DNA from: Agaribacterium sp. ZY112
GTDB taxonomy: Bacteria > Pseudomonadota > Gammaproteobacteria > Pseudomonadales > Cellvibrionaceae
Direction of reading: 5' to 3'
NCBI RefSeq assembly: GCF_041346925.1
Contig: NZ_CP166840.1
Location: 2,971,001-3,035,000, forward strand
Length of the DNA stretch: 64,000 nt
Below are positions 17,673-26,373 of the stretch, one piece after another; positions within the stretch are counted from its first letter, which is position 1; each line of letters begins with the position of its first letter. Made by a program: the position numbers and the translations under genes. The notes below the pieces were generated by a model, which did no database searches, had not been told where the DNA came from, and was given only the letters and a program-made list of their open reading frames with translations.

Positions 17673-19083
17673 TTTGTTGTTCGTGCAACTGGTCATGCAA
17701 TAGCTGCTCAAACTCGGTGTGGCTATAGAAACCCAAGCTCTCAGCGGCCTCGCCCAGAGAGACATTTTTGTTATGCGCTTCATGCACAATTTGTGCGCTA
17801 AGCTCATACCCCAGTTTAGGCACCAGCACGGTTATTGTGGACAGGTTGGTAGCCATATTAGCAGTGATTTGATTTTCATTAAGAGCCAGTCCACACACGC
17901 AATGATCAGCAAAAGACACCATAGAATCTGACAATAAGTCGATACTTTCTAAGACATTGTGAATGACGACCGGGCGATATGTATTCAATTGAAGCTGACC
18001 ATGAGAAGCGGCCAGCGATACAGTTAAATCATTCCCAAATACTTGGAGGCATACCATACTCAGCGCCTCGCATTGAGTTGGGTTCACTTTGCCTGGCATG
18101 ATTGAACTGCCCGGTTCATTAGCGGGCAGTTGCCACTCATTAAAACCACAACGAGGACCGCTGCCTAACAAACGAAAATCATTCGCCATTTTAAAGAGCA
18201 CACTGGCCAGTTGCTTCAGCGACGCGCTGTATCGTAACAACGCATTTTCACCGGAAACCGCCGCATAGAGATTAGTATGCGACTTAAACGGTAGCCCATA
18301 TTGTCTTTTCAGCAAAGCGCACACTGTTTGACCAAACCCTTGGGGAGCGTTACTGCCGCTGCCCACTGCTGTACCACCTATAGCCAAGAGATAAAGATTT
18401 TTAACGCTATCCATTATGGCTGTTTTCACTTCAACAAGCTGAACACGAAATGCCGATAAAATAGCGCCAACCGTCAACGGCAAGGCGTCCATTAAATGTG
18501 TACGCCCCACCGTATATATTTCATTAAATTCGACGTGTTTTTGTGCCAACTCTGTTTCTAGCTTATCGAGAGATTTGAACAGTGTTTTGTGGGTCAGTTG
18601 TGCGACAACAAGATGCATCGCGCTGGGAAAAATATCGTTAGACGATTGCGACATGTTCACATGATCATTAGGGTGAACAATGCATTGATTAGCTGAATCC
18701 TCATCACTCGCTTCATCCAGATACGCATTTGCCAGTGAGCTGATGACTTCATTCACATTCATGTTGGTCTGAGTGCCAGAACCTGTTTGCCAAACATGCA
18801 ATGGGAATTGTTTGTCATGGTGTCCTTGTAAAATTGCATCGCAACCGATTGCGGTTGCTTCACATAATTCATTTCTCAATAATCCCAGTTCTTGATTCGC
18901 TTGCGCACAGGCGCTCTTAATCGAAACTAACGCCTTTATCAAGCGATTATCAACCCGATGTCTACCGATGTTGAAATGCTTTAGTGAGCGTTGTGTTTGA
19001 GCGCCCCACAGTGCGTTGTCTGGGATAGCGATCTTACCAAAGCTGTCAGAAGCATCACGCTGTACCGTTTTATTTGCCGTCAT
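17662..19083 (-). CDS. fumC: Class II fumarate hydratase FumC
   Basis: The 473-residue protein has all three fumarase/aspartase conserved regions: TGSGTQTNMNVNEVI at about 100-114, GRTHLMDALPLTVG at about 184-197 with the catalytic-site His, and GSSIMPGKVNPTQ at about 320 with the catalytic Ser loop. HPNDHVNMSQSSNDIF lies between the first two. The enzyme is an iron-free tetramer that interconverts fumarate and malate, and is known in E. coli as the oxidant-resistant fumarase. The stop of acnA lies nine bases before its ATG, so both are in one operon, and nhaA overlaps its end. Confidence 0.96.
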   Translation of the reverse strand: MTANKTVQRDASDSFGKIAIPDNALWGAQTQRSLKHFNIGRHRVDNRLIKALVSIKSACAQANQELGLLRNELCEATAIGCDAILQGHHDKQFPLHVWQTGSGTQTNMNVNEVISSLANAYLDEASDEDSANQCIVHPNDHVNMSQSSNDIFPSAMHLVVAQLTHKTLFKSLDKLETELAQKHVEFNEIYTVGRTHLMDALPLTVGAILSAFRVQLVEVKTAIMDSVKNLYLLAIGGTAVGSGSNAPQGFGQTVCALLKRQYGLPFKSHTNLYAAVSGENALLRYSASLKQLASVLFKMANDFRLLGSGPRCGFNEWQLPANEPGSSIMPGKVNPTQCEALSMVCLQVFGNDLTVSLAASHGQLQLNTYRPVVIHNVLESIDLLSDSMVSFADHCVCGLALNENQITANMATNLSTITVLVPKLGYELSAQIVHEAHNKNVSLGEAAESLGFYSHTEFEQLLHDQLHEQQNEP

Positions 19084-19092
19084 GTCAATAAT

Positions 19093-21855
19093 TCAGTGCT
19101 CTTTTTGAGAAAATTGGTGTGCTACATAACGCAGCACACCACCCGCATAGAAATAATCAAGCTCACGGTTGTTTTCAATGCGAACAATAACCGTAACTGC
19201 TTTGTGTTCACCATTTTTAAGCCGGATAAACAGATCAACAGGCTGACTTGGCCTTAACTCATCAGACCAGCGGATATCAATGGTTTCATCGCCCACCAGA
19301 CATAAGTCATCTACGCGCGTACCCGATGGAAGTTGCAACGGCAAAATACCCATACCGACTAAATTACTACGATGAATACGCTCATAGGATTCAGCAATCA
19401 CGGCTTTCACATTCAATAATAAGCAGCCTTTTGCCGCCCAATCGCGGCTCGACCCCGTGCCATATTCCTTGCCAGCAAATACCACCAGTGGGTTATTTTT
19501 TTTGATATGCCGTTGACTGGCTTCATAGATGGGAACTATCGGGTGCGCTTGTCCATTTTCTCCAAAGCAATGTTCCTCAAAACTATTTTCCTCAAAACAC
19601 AGGGTAAAACCGCCTTCCTTTGGCGACACCATTTTGTTTTTTAGCCGTTTATTGGCAAACGTACCGCGCACCATCACTTCGTGATTTCCCCGTCGAGAAC
19701 CGTAACTGTTAAAATGATCGGGTTTGATACGGTGTGCTAATAAATAGCTTCCTGATGGGCTATCTTCACTGATTTGACCCGCAGGAGAGATGTGATCGGT
19801 GGTGATAGAGTCGCCCAAAATGGCGAGTATCTTTGCGGTCTGTATTGCGACCGGTTTGTATTTTCTGTCAACCGTCTCATCACTATCAACATCGGACATA
19901 CCAGCAAAAAAAGGCGGCTTGCGAATATACGTTGAATGCTTTTTCCAGTGATATCGAACCGTTTCTTCCACCGGCAAGCTTTCCCAGGCCTCATCACCCA
20001 GCAACATATTTTCGTACGATTGCGCATATTGCGCCTGTGTCACCTGTTGCAATGCCTTATTGACCGCGCTATCACTCGGCCAAATATCTTTTAAAAAAAC
20101 GGCGTTGCCTTTTTCATCGTGCCCCAGAGGTTCGCTCACAAGATCAATTCGAGTATGCCCAACCAAGGCAAATGCAATCACCAACGGAGGCGAGGCCAAC
20201 CAATTTAAACGTACTGCAGGATGAACTCGACCTTCAAAATTTCGGTTGCCGGAAAGCACGGCACACACATTTAACTGGCCTTGCTCAACTATCGCTTCAA
20301 CCCCCGGGTTTAATGGACCTGAGTTACCAATGCAGGTAGTACAACCGAAACCAACACGCTGAAACCCAAGCTGATTTAAATAGGGTTGCAACCCCAGGTT
20401 ATCGAGATAACGGGCGACAACCTGGGAACCAGGTGCCAGGGAGGTTTTAACCTGTGGCTTAACCGACAAGCCTTTTTCTACCGCAGCTTTTGCCAGCAAC
20501 CCGGCGAGTAACATCACATGTGGATTAGAGGTATTCGTGCAAGAGGTTATGGCTGCGATAACGATATCGCCATCGATAATGGGTTGCTGCTCATCGACAG
20601 CCTTTTGTGAAACAGATGTGTGTGAAACGGCTGGGATAAGCCCAGTGAACGCCATTGCCTCCAAGGTTTTAGTCTTGATGGACGGCAACGACAAACGATC
20701 CTGTGGTCGCTTTGGCCCGGCCACTGAGGGTTCAATGTTGGCCAGTTGAATACATAGTTTTTCCGAATAGTCAGCGTCAGGCGTGGCGCTATCATACCAA
20801 AGCCCCTGCGCAATAGCGTAGGCACGGACTTGTTCAACAATGTGAGTAGGACGATTGGTTAAGGTTAAATACTCAATGACTTTTTCATCAATGGGAAACA
20901 GTCCGCAGGTCGCACCATATTCGGGAGCCATATTGGCGATAGTCGCTCGATCGGCAACGCTTAGAGGCAATACGCCAGGCCCATAAAACTCTACGTATTT
21001 TCCCACTACGCCATGGTTTCTTAATCTTTCAGTTACGGTGAGCACCAGATCTGTGGCAGTTGTACCCGCAGCCAATTTTCCTTCGAGTTTTACGCCCACA
21101 ATGTTGGGCATATTTAAGCTGAGTGGCTGTCCCAACATAACGGCTTCTGCCTCTATACCGCCAACACCCCAACCAAGCACACCCAGCCCATTGATCATGG
21201 TGGTGTGGCTATCGGTGCCGACCAGGGTGTCTGGTATCAATGTGTCCTCAGCTTTACGAGTCACCTGTGCAAAGTATTCGAGATTGACCTGATGGCATAT
21301 GCCTCTGCCAGGTGGCACGATGGTGAGATTATCAAATGACTGCTGTGCCCATTTAAGAAACTGGTAGCGCTCCTGATTACGTGCCATTTCTTGGGCTCGA
21401 TTATGAGACAAAGCACTGTCAGTCCCGGCCTGATCGACAATCACAGAGTGATCAATGACCAAATCAACCGGGCAAACCGGATTAATTTTTTTCGGATTTC
21501 CTCCCCGTTCTGCAACGGCATCTCGCATCGCGGCCAAATCCGAAATCGCGGGCACGCCAGTATAGTCCTGCATTAATACACGGCTGGGATAAAAAGAAAA
21601 TGCACGCTCTGAGCGGTCAGGTTTCCCGGCTTCGCCCGAAAAAAGATGGGTAATCACCGCAGGCGTGACGTCATTGCCTTCGTAATGCCTCATCACATTT
21701 TCGAGAAACAGACGTGTCACAAAAGGTTGTTCTTCTAGTGGATGCTGGAAATCTTCGGCCAAGTTTTTAAGAGACCAATAAGAAAGAGCCGTTTCCTTAA
21801 GTGACAGGGATTGAAGGTAACGTGTTCGCCAACTTTTTTCGGTTTTTGGAATCAT
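19093..21855 (-). CDS. acnA: Aconitate hydratase A
   Basis: This 920-residue, cytosolic, AcnA/IRP-type enzyme converts citrate to isocitrate with a [4Fe-4S] cluster. Cluster cysteines are seen in AITSCTNTSNP (about 441-451) and GCTTCIGNSG (about 507-516). Substrate-site motifs include LMQDYTGVPA at about 92-101, GTDSHTTMINGLGVLGWG at about 212-229, and ITTDHISPAG with GTGSSRDWAAKG in the C-terminal swivel domain. The length fits the family (about 890-930). In E. coli AcnA is the stable, stress-induced isozyme. Here it heads the acnA-fumC-nhaA run; a core copy of the cycle enzymes would be expected elsewhere in the genome. Confidence 0.96.
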   Translation of the reverse strand: MIPKTEKSWRTRYLQSLSLKETALSYWSLKNLAEDFQHPLEEQPFVTRLFLENVMRHYEGNDVTPAVITHLFSGEAGKPDRSERAFSFYPSRVLMQDYTGVPAISDLAAMRDAVAERGGNPKKINPVCPVDLVIDHSVIVDQAGTDSALSHNRAQEMARNQERYQFLKWAQQSFDNLTIVPPGRGICHQVNLEYFAQVTRKAEDTLIPDTLVGTDSHTTMINGLGVLGWGVGGIEAEAVMLGQPLSLNMPNIVGVKLEGKLAAGTTATDLVLTVTERLRNHGVVGKYVEFYGPGVLPLSVADRATIANMAPEYGATCGLFPIDEKVIEYLTLTNRPTHIVEQVRAYAIAQGLWYDSATPDADYSEKLCIQLANIEPSVAGPKRPQDRLSLPSIKTKTLEAMAFTGLIPAVSHTSVSQKAVDEQQPIIDGDIVIAAITSCTNTSNPHVMLLAGLLAKAAVEKGLSVKPQVKTSLAPGSQVVARYLDNLGLQPYLNQLGFQRVGFGCTTCIGNSGPLNPGVEAIVEQGQLNVCAVLSGNRNFEGRVHPAVRLNWLASPPLVIAFALVGHTRIDLVSEPLGHDEKGNAVFLKDIWPSDSAVNKALQQVTQAQYAQSYENMLLGDEAWESLPVEETVRYHWKKHSTYIRKPPFFAGMSDVDSDETVDRKYKPVAIQTAKILAILGDSITTDHISPAGQISEDSPSGSYLLAHRIKPDHFNSYGSRRGNHEVMVRGTFANKRLKNKMVSPKEGGFTLCFEENSFEEHCFGENGQAHPIVPIYEASQRHIKKNNPLVVFAGKEYGTGSSRDWAAKGCLLLNVKAVIAESYERIHRSNLVGMGILPLQLPSGTRVDDLCLVGDETIDIRWSDELRPSQPVDLFIRLKNGEHKAVTVIVRIENNRELDYFYAGGVLRYVAHQFSQKEH

Positions 21856-21927
21856 ATGGATTCACCATTTTACTCAAATCGCTTTTCGCATTTTTTAAAA
21901 CAAAGAATTGTCGTAATGGCGGCGATC

Positions 21928-22131
21928 TCAGTCATCATTGCGCTTGCTTGAATCAACTTCATCTACTCTGGGTATGCTCGGACCATTCTGTTGATGTCGA
22001 TTTATATCAATCTCGGCGTAGCTTATTGCGTCTTTGAGTCGTTCATAGTTATGCTGTTTATAGGAATATATTGTTTTCGTCTTGCTGGTAATCCCATATT
22101 TAACCATCAATTCATTGTCAGTCTTGTTCAC
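21928..22131 (-). CDS. Small hypothetical protein, 67 residues
   Basis: The GTG start at 22131 has AGGAG eight bases before it, a convincing ribosome-binding site. The product begins MNKTDNELMVKYGITSKTK and continues with YSYKQHNYERLKDAISYAE, a compact domain-like pattern with a hydrophilic tail. It has no membrane segment. It sits 72 bases upstream of acnA on the same strand, in line with hflK, hflC and the two tiny genes, so it is probably part of the transcript. I know no function. Confidence 0.65.
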   Translation of the reverse strand: MNKTDNELMVKYGITSKTKTIYSYKQHNYERLKDAISYAEIDINRHQQNGPSIPRVDEVDSSKRNDD

Positions 22132-22216
22132 GAGAATCTCCTATATATTTAATAGCCTTGACCACTGCCGACATTTTCTACCGAAGCAAATACGACCATC
22201 TTGAGGCAGGAGCGGC

Positions 22217-22339
22217 TTAGACCGATAAGCTAGAATTCTTTTTATCTGCTTTCTTCGTTTTCTTTGCCAGCCTTTTCTCTTTTAGTGTCATGGTTGATTT
22301 TTTCTTGCTTTCCCTGTTGTCTTTTTGCTCTCTACTCAT
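22217..22339 (-). CDS. Tiny Lys-rich protein, 40 residues
   Basis: A frame starting with ATG at 22339 is preceded by GGAGACAAGGTT, a good Shine-Dalgarno. It encodes MSREQKDNRESKKKSTMTLK followed by a second basic stretch (EKRLAKKTKKADKKN) and ends at a TAA at 22217. About a third of the residues are Lys. It is unstructured in appearance and would bind nucleic acid or acidic surfaces. It lies between two other tiny genes in the block. Translation is likely from the ribosome-binding site and the biased composition; the function is unknown. Confidence 0.6.
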   Translation of the reverse strand: MSREQKDNRESKKKSTMTLKEKRLAKKTKKADKKNSSLSV

Positions 22340-22392
22340 AACCTTGTCTCCGATGATTGATTAGTGTTTTACTCGTTCAACTTAAATACCAA

Positions 22393-22560
22393 CTAAGAAG
22401 TGTCGATTGGTTTTCGAACATGCACCTCGATCTTTTTATCGACTTGAGATTCAGGAGCACTTTTTTTATCGGATAAACGTTTTTCTTTATGTAATCGTGA
22501 TTGCTCAAGCATGCGCACCCATTCATCGCTACGCCTTTGCCACTCCTTATCATTTGCCAT
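22393..22560 (-). CDS. Small charged protein, 55 residues
   Basis: The ATG at 22560 follows AGAGG at a good distance. The product begins MANDKEWQRRSDEWVRMLEQ, an amphipathic helix with regularly spaced Trp, and ends KIEVHVRKPIDTS. This frame is chosen over an overlapping, less protein-like 92-codon frame because of the ribosome-binding site and composition. It is 98 bases downstream of hflC on the same strand, so it is probably in the hflKC transcript. I do not recognise a family. Confidence 0.6.
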   Translation of the reverse strand: MANDKEWQRRSDEWVRMLEQSRLHKEKRLSDKKSAPESQVDKKIEVHVRKPIDTS

Positions 22561-22658
22561 AAAAACCTCTTTACATCGTGTAAGACTTTTCTCGGAAAAA
22601 TTCTCTCCAAGGGGAGACGGTTACACATTGCATTTAATTTATCGGCGAGCTGCAACCG

Positions 22659-23660
22659 TTATTGCGAAGACGTATCGGTGATAGGTTTCATACCCTTTAA
22701 AAATTTAAACAAGTCACTGTCAGTCGATAGCACGAGAGTTGTACTCTCACCAATCATCGCAGGGTAAGACGCCATGGTGCGGGTAAATTCGTAAAATTCT
22801 ATGGATTGCGGGCTTTGATTATAGGACCGCGCATAAATATCTGCGGCTTTAGCATCCGCTAGACCGCGAATTTCTTCGACCTTTCGATAAGCTTCGGATT
22901 GTATTTTGTTTAAGTCACGCACTCGATTACCGCGTATCCTCGCAGCTTCCCCATTTCCTTCAGATAGAAAGCGCTCTGCAATCTGTCTGCGCTCGCTAAT
23001 CATTCGGTCATAAATTTTGGGGCGGACACTTTCGTTATAATTAATGCGTTTAAAGCGAATATCCAGTAATTCGATACCAAATACTCCTACCTTTTCTGCA
23101 GCAGCTTTAAATATCTCCTTTTCAACCATTTGGCGTCCCTTCTCAATGGGTACCAATGCGCCCATATCGGATTTCTGCTCTGGCGATGACAGCTCACTAG
23201 CCCCAATTACTTCAGAATCCAAGAGCGGTTCTCGACCTTTAGTGGTTCGAATAATTTCAATCAATTCGTGTTTGGCGACAGCGTTTCGGGTTTCACTGCC
23301 GAGGATATCGTCTAATCGTGATTGCGCACTGCGTTCATCCCGCAAGCGCAAAAAATACTGTAGGGGATCAACAATCCGCCAGCGGGCAAAAAGATCAACC
23401 GAGATATACAATTTATCTTTAGTTGGCATATCTGAAGGAGGGCCATCCCACTCAAGTACACGTTTATCAATAGGATTGACCTCTTGGATAAAAGGGACTT
23501 TAAACTTAAGACCAGCATCTACAACAGGCTCGCCTACGGGTTTACCAAATTGCGTAATAATGACTTGCTCAACTTCATCTACTGTGTAAATCGAGCTTGC
23601 GAATATGAACCCACCCGCAATTAGAAGTAACGACAGCGCAAACTGCTTAGTGCTTTTCAT
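22659..23660 (-). CDS. hflC: HflC, FtsH protease modulator
   Basis: This 333-residue protein has one N-terminal membrane helix (ALSLLLIAGGFIFASSIYTV, about 8-27) followed by an SPFH/band 7 domain: VEQVIITQFGKPVG, VDAGLKFKVPFIQEV, SVDLFARWRIVDPLQYF. A long helical tail rich in charged residues follows (AERFLSEGNGEAARIRGN). HflC and HflK form a large ring-like complex in the inner membrane that encloses and moderates the AAA protease FtsH. It lies 14 bases downstream of hflK, so the two are translationally close. An ftsH gene is not in the window. This is probably an additional hflKC set, since the chromosomal pair usually lies beside hflX and miaA. Confidence 0.93.
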   Translation of the reverse strand: MKSTKQFALSLLLIAGGFIFASSIYTVDEVEQVIITQFGKPVGEPVVDAGLKFKVPFIQEVNPIDKRVLEWDGPPSDMPTKDKLYISVDLFARWRIVDPLQYFLRLRDERSAQSRLDDILGSETRNAVAKHELIEIIRTTKGREPLLDSEVIGASELSSPEQKSDMGALVPIEKGRQMVEKEIFKAAAEKVGVFGIELLDIRFKRINYNESVRPKIYDRMISERRQIAERFLSEGNGEAARIRGNRVRDLNKIQSEAYRKVEEIRGLADAKAADIYARSYNQSPQSIEFYEFTRTMASYPAMIGESTTLVLSTDSDLFKFLKGMKPITDTSSQ

Positions 23661-23674
23661 CGTTGGCCTCCTTC

Positions 23675-24727
23675 CTAGTGTTTAGATTGGGTAGTGTCTA
23701 GATTGAGTAGCGGCAATAAGCTGCGCATCTCATCATCCATCAGAATTTTTGATTGGATACTGGGCATCACATCCTGCATGGTTTCGATATAGATGCGTCG
23801 ACGAGTCACTTCAGGTGCTTTTCGATATTCCGTAAAGAGTGAATTAAATCGTGCAGCATCACCTTCGGCTTCATTAATACGCTTAAGCCGGTAGCCATCG
23901 GCTTCACGAATGCGTTGATCTTTTTCACCTTCCGCTAGGGGAATGACTTTGTTGTATTCACGTCTCGCTTCATTAATGAGCTTTTCTTTCGATTGCTGTG
24001 CCTGATTCACTTCGTTAAAGGATTCTTGTACCGGCTTGGGAGGATTGATATTTTTTAACTGCACTTGGTCGATACTGATGCCCATCACGTACTTACTCGA
24101 CAGTTCTTGCATCTTGACCAGTGCATCGACTTCGATTTCTTGTCGACCGATAGTAATCACTTCATCCACAGTTCGATCCCCCACCACTTCACGCATCACC
24201 GACTCGGACACGTACCGTAGCGTTTCACTTGGCTCACGAACTTCAAATAAAAATTTGACCGGGTCGGATATGCGGTATTGAACAACCCATTCGACTAATG
24301 CTGCATTCAGATCACCCGTCACCATTTGGGTTTCACGCACACCATTTCTAGCCCCCTGACTTGAATCAGTGGCCCCCGGTGTTGAAAACCCAAACTCTTG
24401 TTTTAACTGCCGTTTGACGGGAACAGTCGTTGCCTTATCAATGCCAAGTGGCAGTTTAAAATGTAGCCCCGGTTGTACTTCTTTTAAATGCTTGCCAAAC
24501 CTTTGTACCACGGCTAAAGAGTCGCTTGGCACCGTGTAATAAGATGACCATATACTCACGCCAATAATGGCCAGAATGAAAATTGTAAATGTTGCTCTGG
24601 GGCTGCCACCAGGTAACAAGCGTTTTAGGGAATCTAATCCGCGCTTTACCAGTAATTCGAGATCGGGTGGATTGCTAGACTGGGATCCCCAAGGACCTCC
24701 AGGGTCGTCATTATCTTTGGATGGCAT
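23675..24727 (-). CDS. hflK: HflK, FtsH protease modulator
   Basis: This 350-residue partner of HflC has the typical Gly/Pro-rich cytoplasmic leader (DDPGGPWGSQSSNPPDLE), one membrane helix (TFTIFILAIIGVSIWSSYY, about 46-64) and an SPFH domain: SLAVVQRFGKHLKEVQPGLH, VQYRISDPVKFLFEV, VMREVVGDRTVDEVI. The coiled tail has NEVNQAQQSKEKLINEARRE. The usual leader is longer (E. coli HflK has 419 residues), so this is a short variant. It is the first gene of the block, and its upstream side (24728-24795) adjoins the broken ATP-grasp copy, which probably contains the block's promoter region. Confidence 0.93.
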   Translation of the reverse strand: MPSKDNDDPGGPWGSQSSNPPDLELLVKRGLDSLKRLLPGGSPRATFTIFILAIIGVSIWSSYYTVPSDSLAVVQRFGKHLKEVQPGLHFKLPLGIDKATTVPVKRQLKQEFGFSTPGATDSSQGARNGVRETQMVTGDLNAALVEWVVQYRISDPVKFLFEVREPSETLRYVSESVMREVVGDRTVDEVITIGRQEIEVDALVKMQELSSKYVMGISIDQVQLKNINPPKPVQESFNEVNQAQQSKEKLINEARREYNKVIPLAEGEKDQRIREADGYRLKRINEAEGDAARFNSLFTEYRKAPEVTRRRIYIETMQDVMPSIQSKILMDDEMRSLLPLLNLDTTQSKH

Positions 24728-24791
24728 GATATGTTGCCTTTGGATTGGAATAGATAAAATAATCGATTCCTTTAATAGATATGAGGGTTAC

Positions 24792-25036
24792 GAAGTACTC
24801 CGATAACCATAAATTTTGTCTTCCACTATCCATCGGAATTTATTTAACCGCGAGGATAGCTAAGTCAGGTTTTCTTTTTAAACATCATCCAAATCGGCGA
24901 GAAATTGATATGAACTTATATTGCAGCTATGGCCCATTTTCTGTATTAAATTTATAACATCCTGGCAGGCGTTGAAGCCGTCAAAACCCGTTTCACAAAG
25001 TATCTGATTTGGTGTGGTAATTAATTCTATCTTCAT
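24792..25036 (-). pseudogene. Truncated, frameshifted paralogue of the ATP-grasp gene
   Basis: From an ATG at 25036 (GGGG before it) the frame reads MKIELITTPNQILCETGFDG and CQDVINLIQKMGH, closely matching the N terminus of the intact ligase at 16076. A one-base loss near 24882 breaks the frame. In the shifted frame similarity continues: RKPDLAILAVK, a TAA, IPMDSG, then LWLSEYF, after which it stops at about 24792. Only about 80 codons remain. It cannot make a functional enzyme; it marks the right-hand copy of the duplication. Confidence 0.85.
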
Positions 25037-25185
25037 AGTAACCCCAATATGCATGTTGGATGGAAGGCTTGGGTGCTGGAACTGATAAAATCGAGAGTAA
25101 TAGGGTGCAAATAGCAATGCACTCTATGTAGAGAGCTTGATGGAAGCAATGTCAGCAAGGCACTATGCGCCTAAATGACGGCGCT
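24799..25185 (-). repeat. Copy B of the duplicated ATP-grasp 5' region
   Basis: This is the direct-repeat partner of 15840-16225 and includes about 150 bases upstream of the pseudogene start. Similarity is clear but not exact, with many substitutions and small gaps, so the duplication is not recent. The two copies bracket nhaA, fumC, acnA, the tiny genes, hflC and hflK. Confidence 0.8.
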
Positions 25186-25227
25186 GTATATCGTTATCTT
25201 TTATTTATCGCATACATATAACATTGA

Positions 25228-25689
25228 CTAGAATTCATCCTCAATCGGAGCCAATGTCGTTTCAGGTTTAATATCTCTAGCTTTCAAAAAGTTGATTATT
25301 GGCCCCAGAGAAAGACTTGCTCCTGCGCCACTCAGGTAAACCGCATAAACCTCTTGTTCGATTTCTAATGATTCTGCAACTTGAAATAACAGCCCATCAT
25401 CTAAATAGGGTTGCACCAGCGCCCGTGGTAGATACGCGGCTCCTCGGTGACTCAAGATGAACTCCAGCGCTATCCTGCTCTGCGCGGTGTGCAAAATTGG
25501 CGCAACGGGTTCAGTAAACAATCGGGCCTGCTGGATATTAAACGCTGTTCCCCAATCGACAAACACATGCCCCAAAGACGGGATGTCATCTATTTGCTGC
25601 GCAGCCACGTTGCAGACCATTATCAGCTCTAAGTCACCGATCACCTCTGCCTCCACACAACAAACTATGATAAATATTTTTGGGGGCAT
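25228..25689 (-). pseudogene. LysR-family regulator, C-terminal half only
   Basis: The 153 codons match the second lobe of a LysR substrate-binding domain: VFVDWGTAF, SRIALEFILSHRGAAYLPRA, then LVQPYLDDGLLFQV. The DNA-binding helix-turn-helix and first lobe are missing, and a TGA precedes the first ATG directly. A regulator without its DNA-binding domain is unlikely to work. It may once have controlled a neighbouring gene. Confidence 0.7.
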
Positions 25690-26150
25690 TCAAGAAAGAT
25701 ATTTCCTCTTCTGTAAAGAGGCGAAGCACTACTAGCTACACCATTGTATGCAAGCGAGTTTCTAGGTCAGCCAATTACACCTTTGGCTTATTCCCGGATC
25801 AAACTAAAAATAAGTTTACGGACTGTATTTTAGAAATTAAACACGAAGTTTGGAGTCCTATAAAGCTACTATTTAATATTCGCGTACTCCTATCAAATGA
25901 TGACGCTGAATCCAGGTTTCTTCGTGGGTCAGGAGCAAAATATTTAAGTGTTGAAGAATTAAAAAAAATCGAGCTATTTGATTTTTCCTCCTTACACCCT
26001 TCAGAATTTGAACAATACAAGCATCATTACTTTTCTCTTAATTGTGAGCAATGCTTCTACTTGGAGGAAAAAATCAGGCGGAAAGGTTCATTTAAAATAC
26101 TTCCATCACTTGAGGGGCAAGAAAAACGGGTTTTAGAGGCTGTTTCGTAA
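25680..26150 (+). CDS. Hypothetical protein or gene remnant
   Basis: The frame opens with a TTG and its first 35 codons are not convincing. The later part is protein-like: FTDCILEIKHEVWSPIKLL, then KYLSVEELKKIELFDFSSLH and CEQCFYLEEKIRRKG. I do not recognise a family and no ribosome-binding site fits. It overlaps the start of the LysR fragment on the other strand. It may be the 3' remainder of a lost gene. Confidence 0.35.
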   Translation: MGAFKKDISSSVKRRSTTSYTIVCKRVSRSANYTFGLFPDQTKNKFTDCILEIKHEVWSPIKLLFNIRVLLSNDDAESRFLRGSGAKYLSVEELKKIELFDFSSLHPSEFEQYKHHYFSLNCEQCFYLEEKIRRKGSFKILPSLEGQEKRVLEAVS

Positions 26151-26373
26151 AGCATTGTACTGTGCAGAACATCAATGGAAGCTCTATTGGATAGCAAACG
26201 AATCTGGGCTGACACTCAGGGCGTTAAATAACGGGAACAGTCAGATCACAAGCCTGAGTAATACACCTACGACTCAAGAGCGCGGCCTCTAGTTGTTCTT
26301 CAGGTAGATGCTCTTGAAGTGTATTTGGAGAGTAGGGGCCACCCTTTTGAGTAACAAAGAGAGGGGAGGAGGG

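Noticed and set aside
17673..17807. N-terminal extension of NhaA
   Set aside because: It lies entirely inside fumC in another frame and has no NhaA similarity; the ATG at 17672 fits the family.
22377..22655. A 92-codon minus-strand frame
   Set aside because: The overlapping 55-codon frame has a ribosome-binding site and a better composition.
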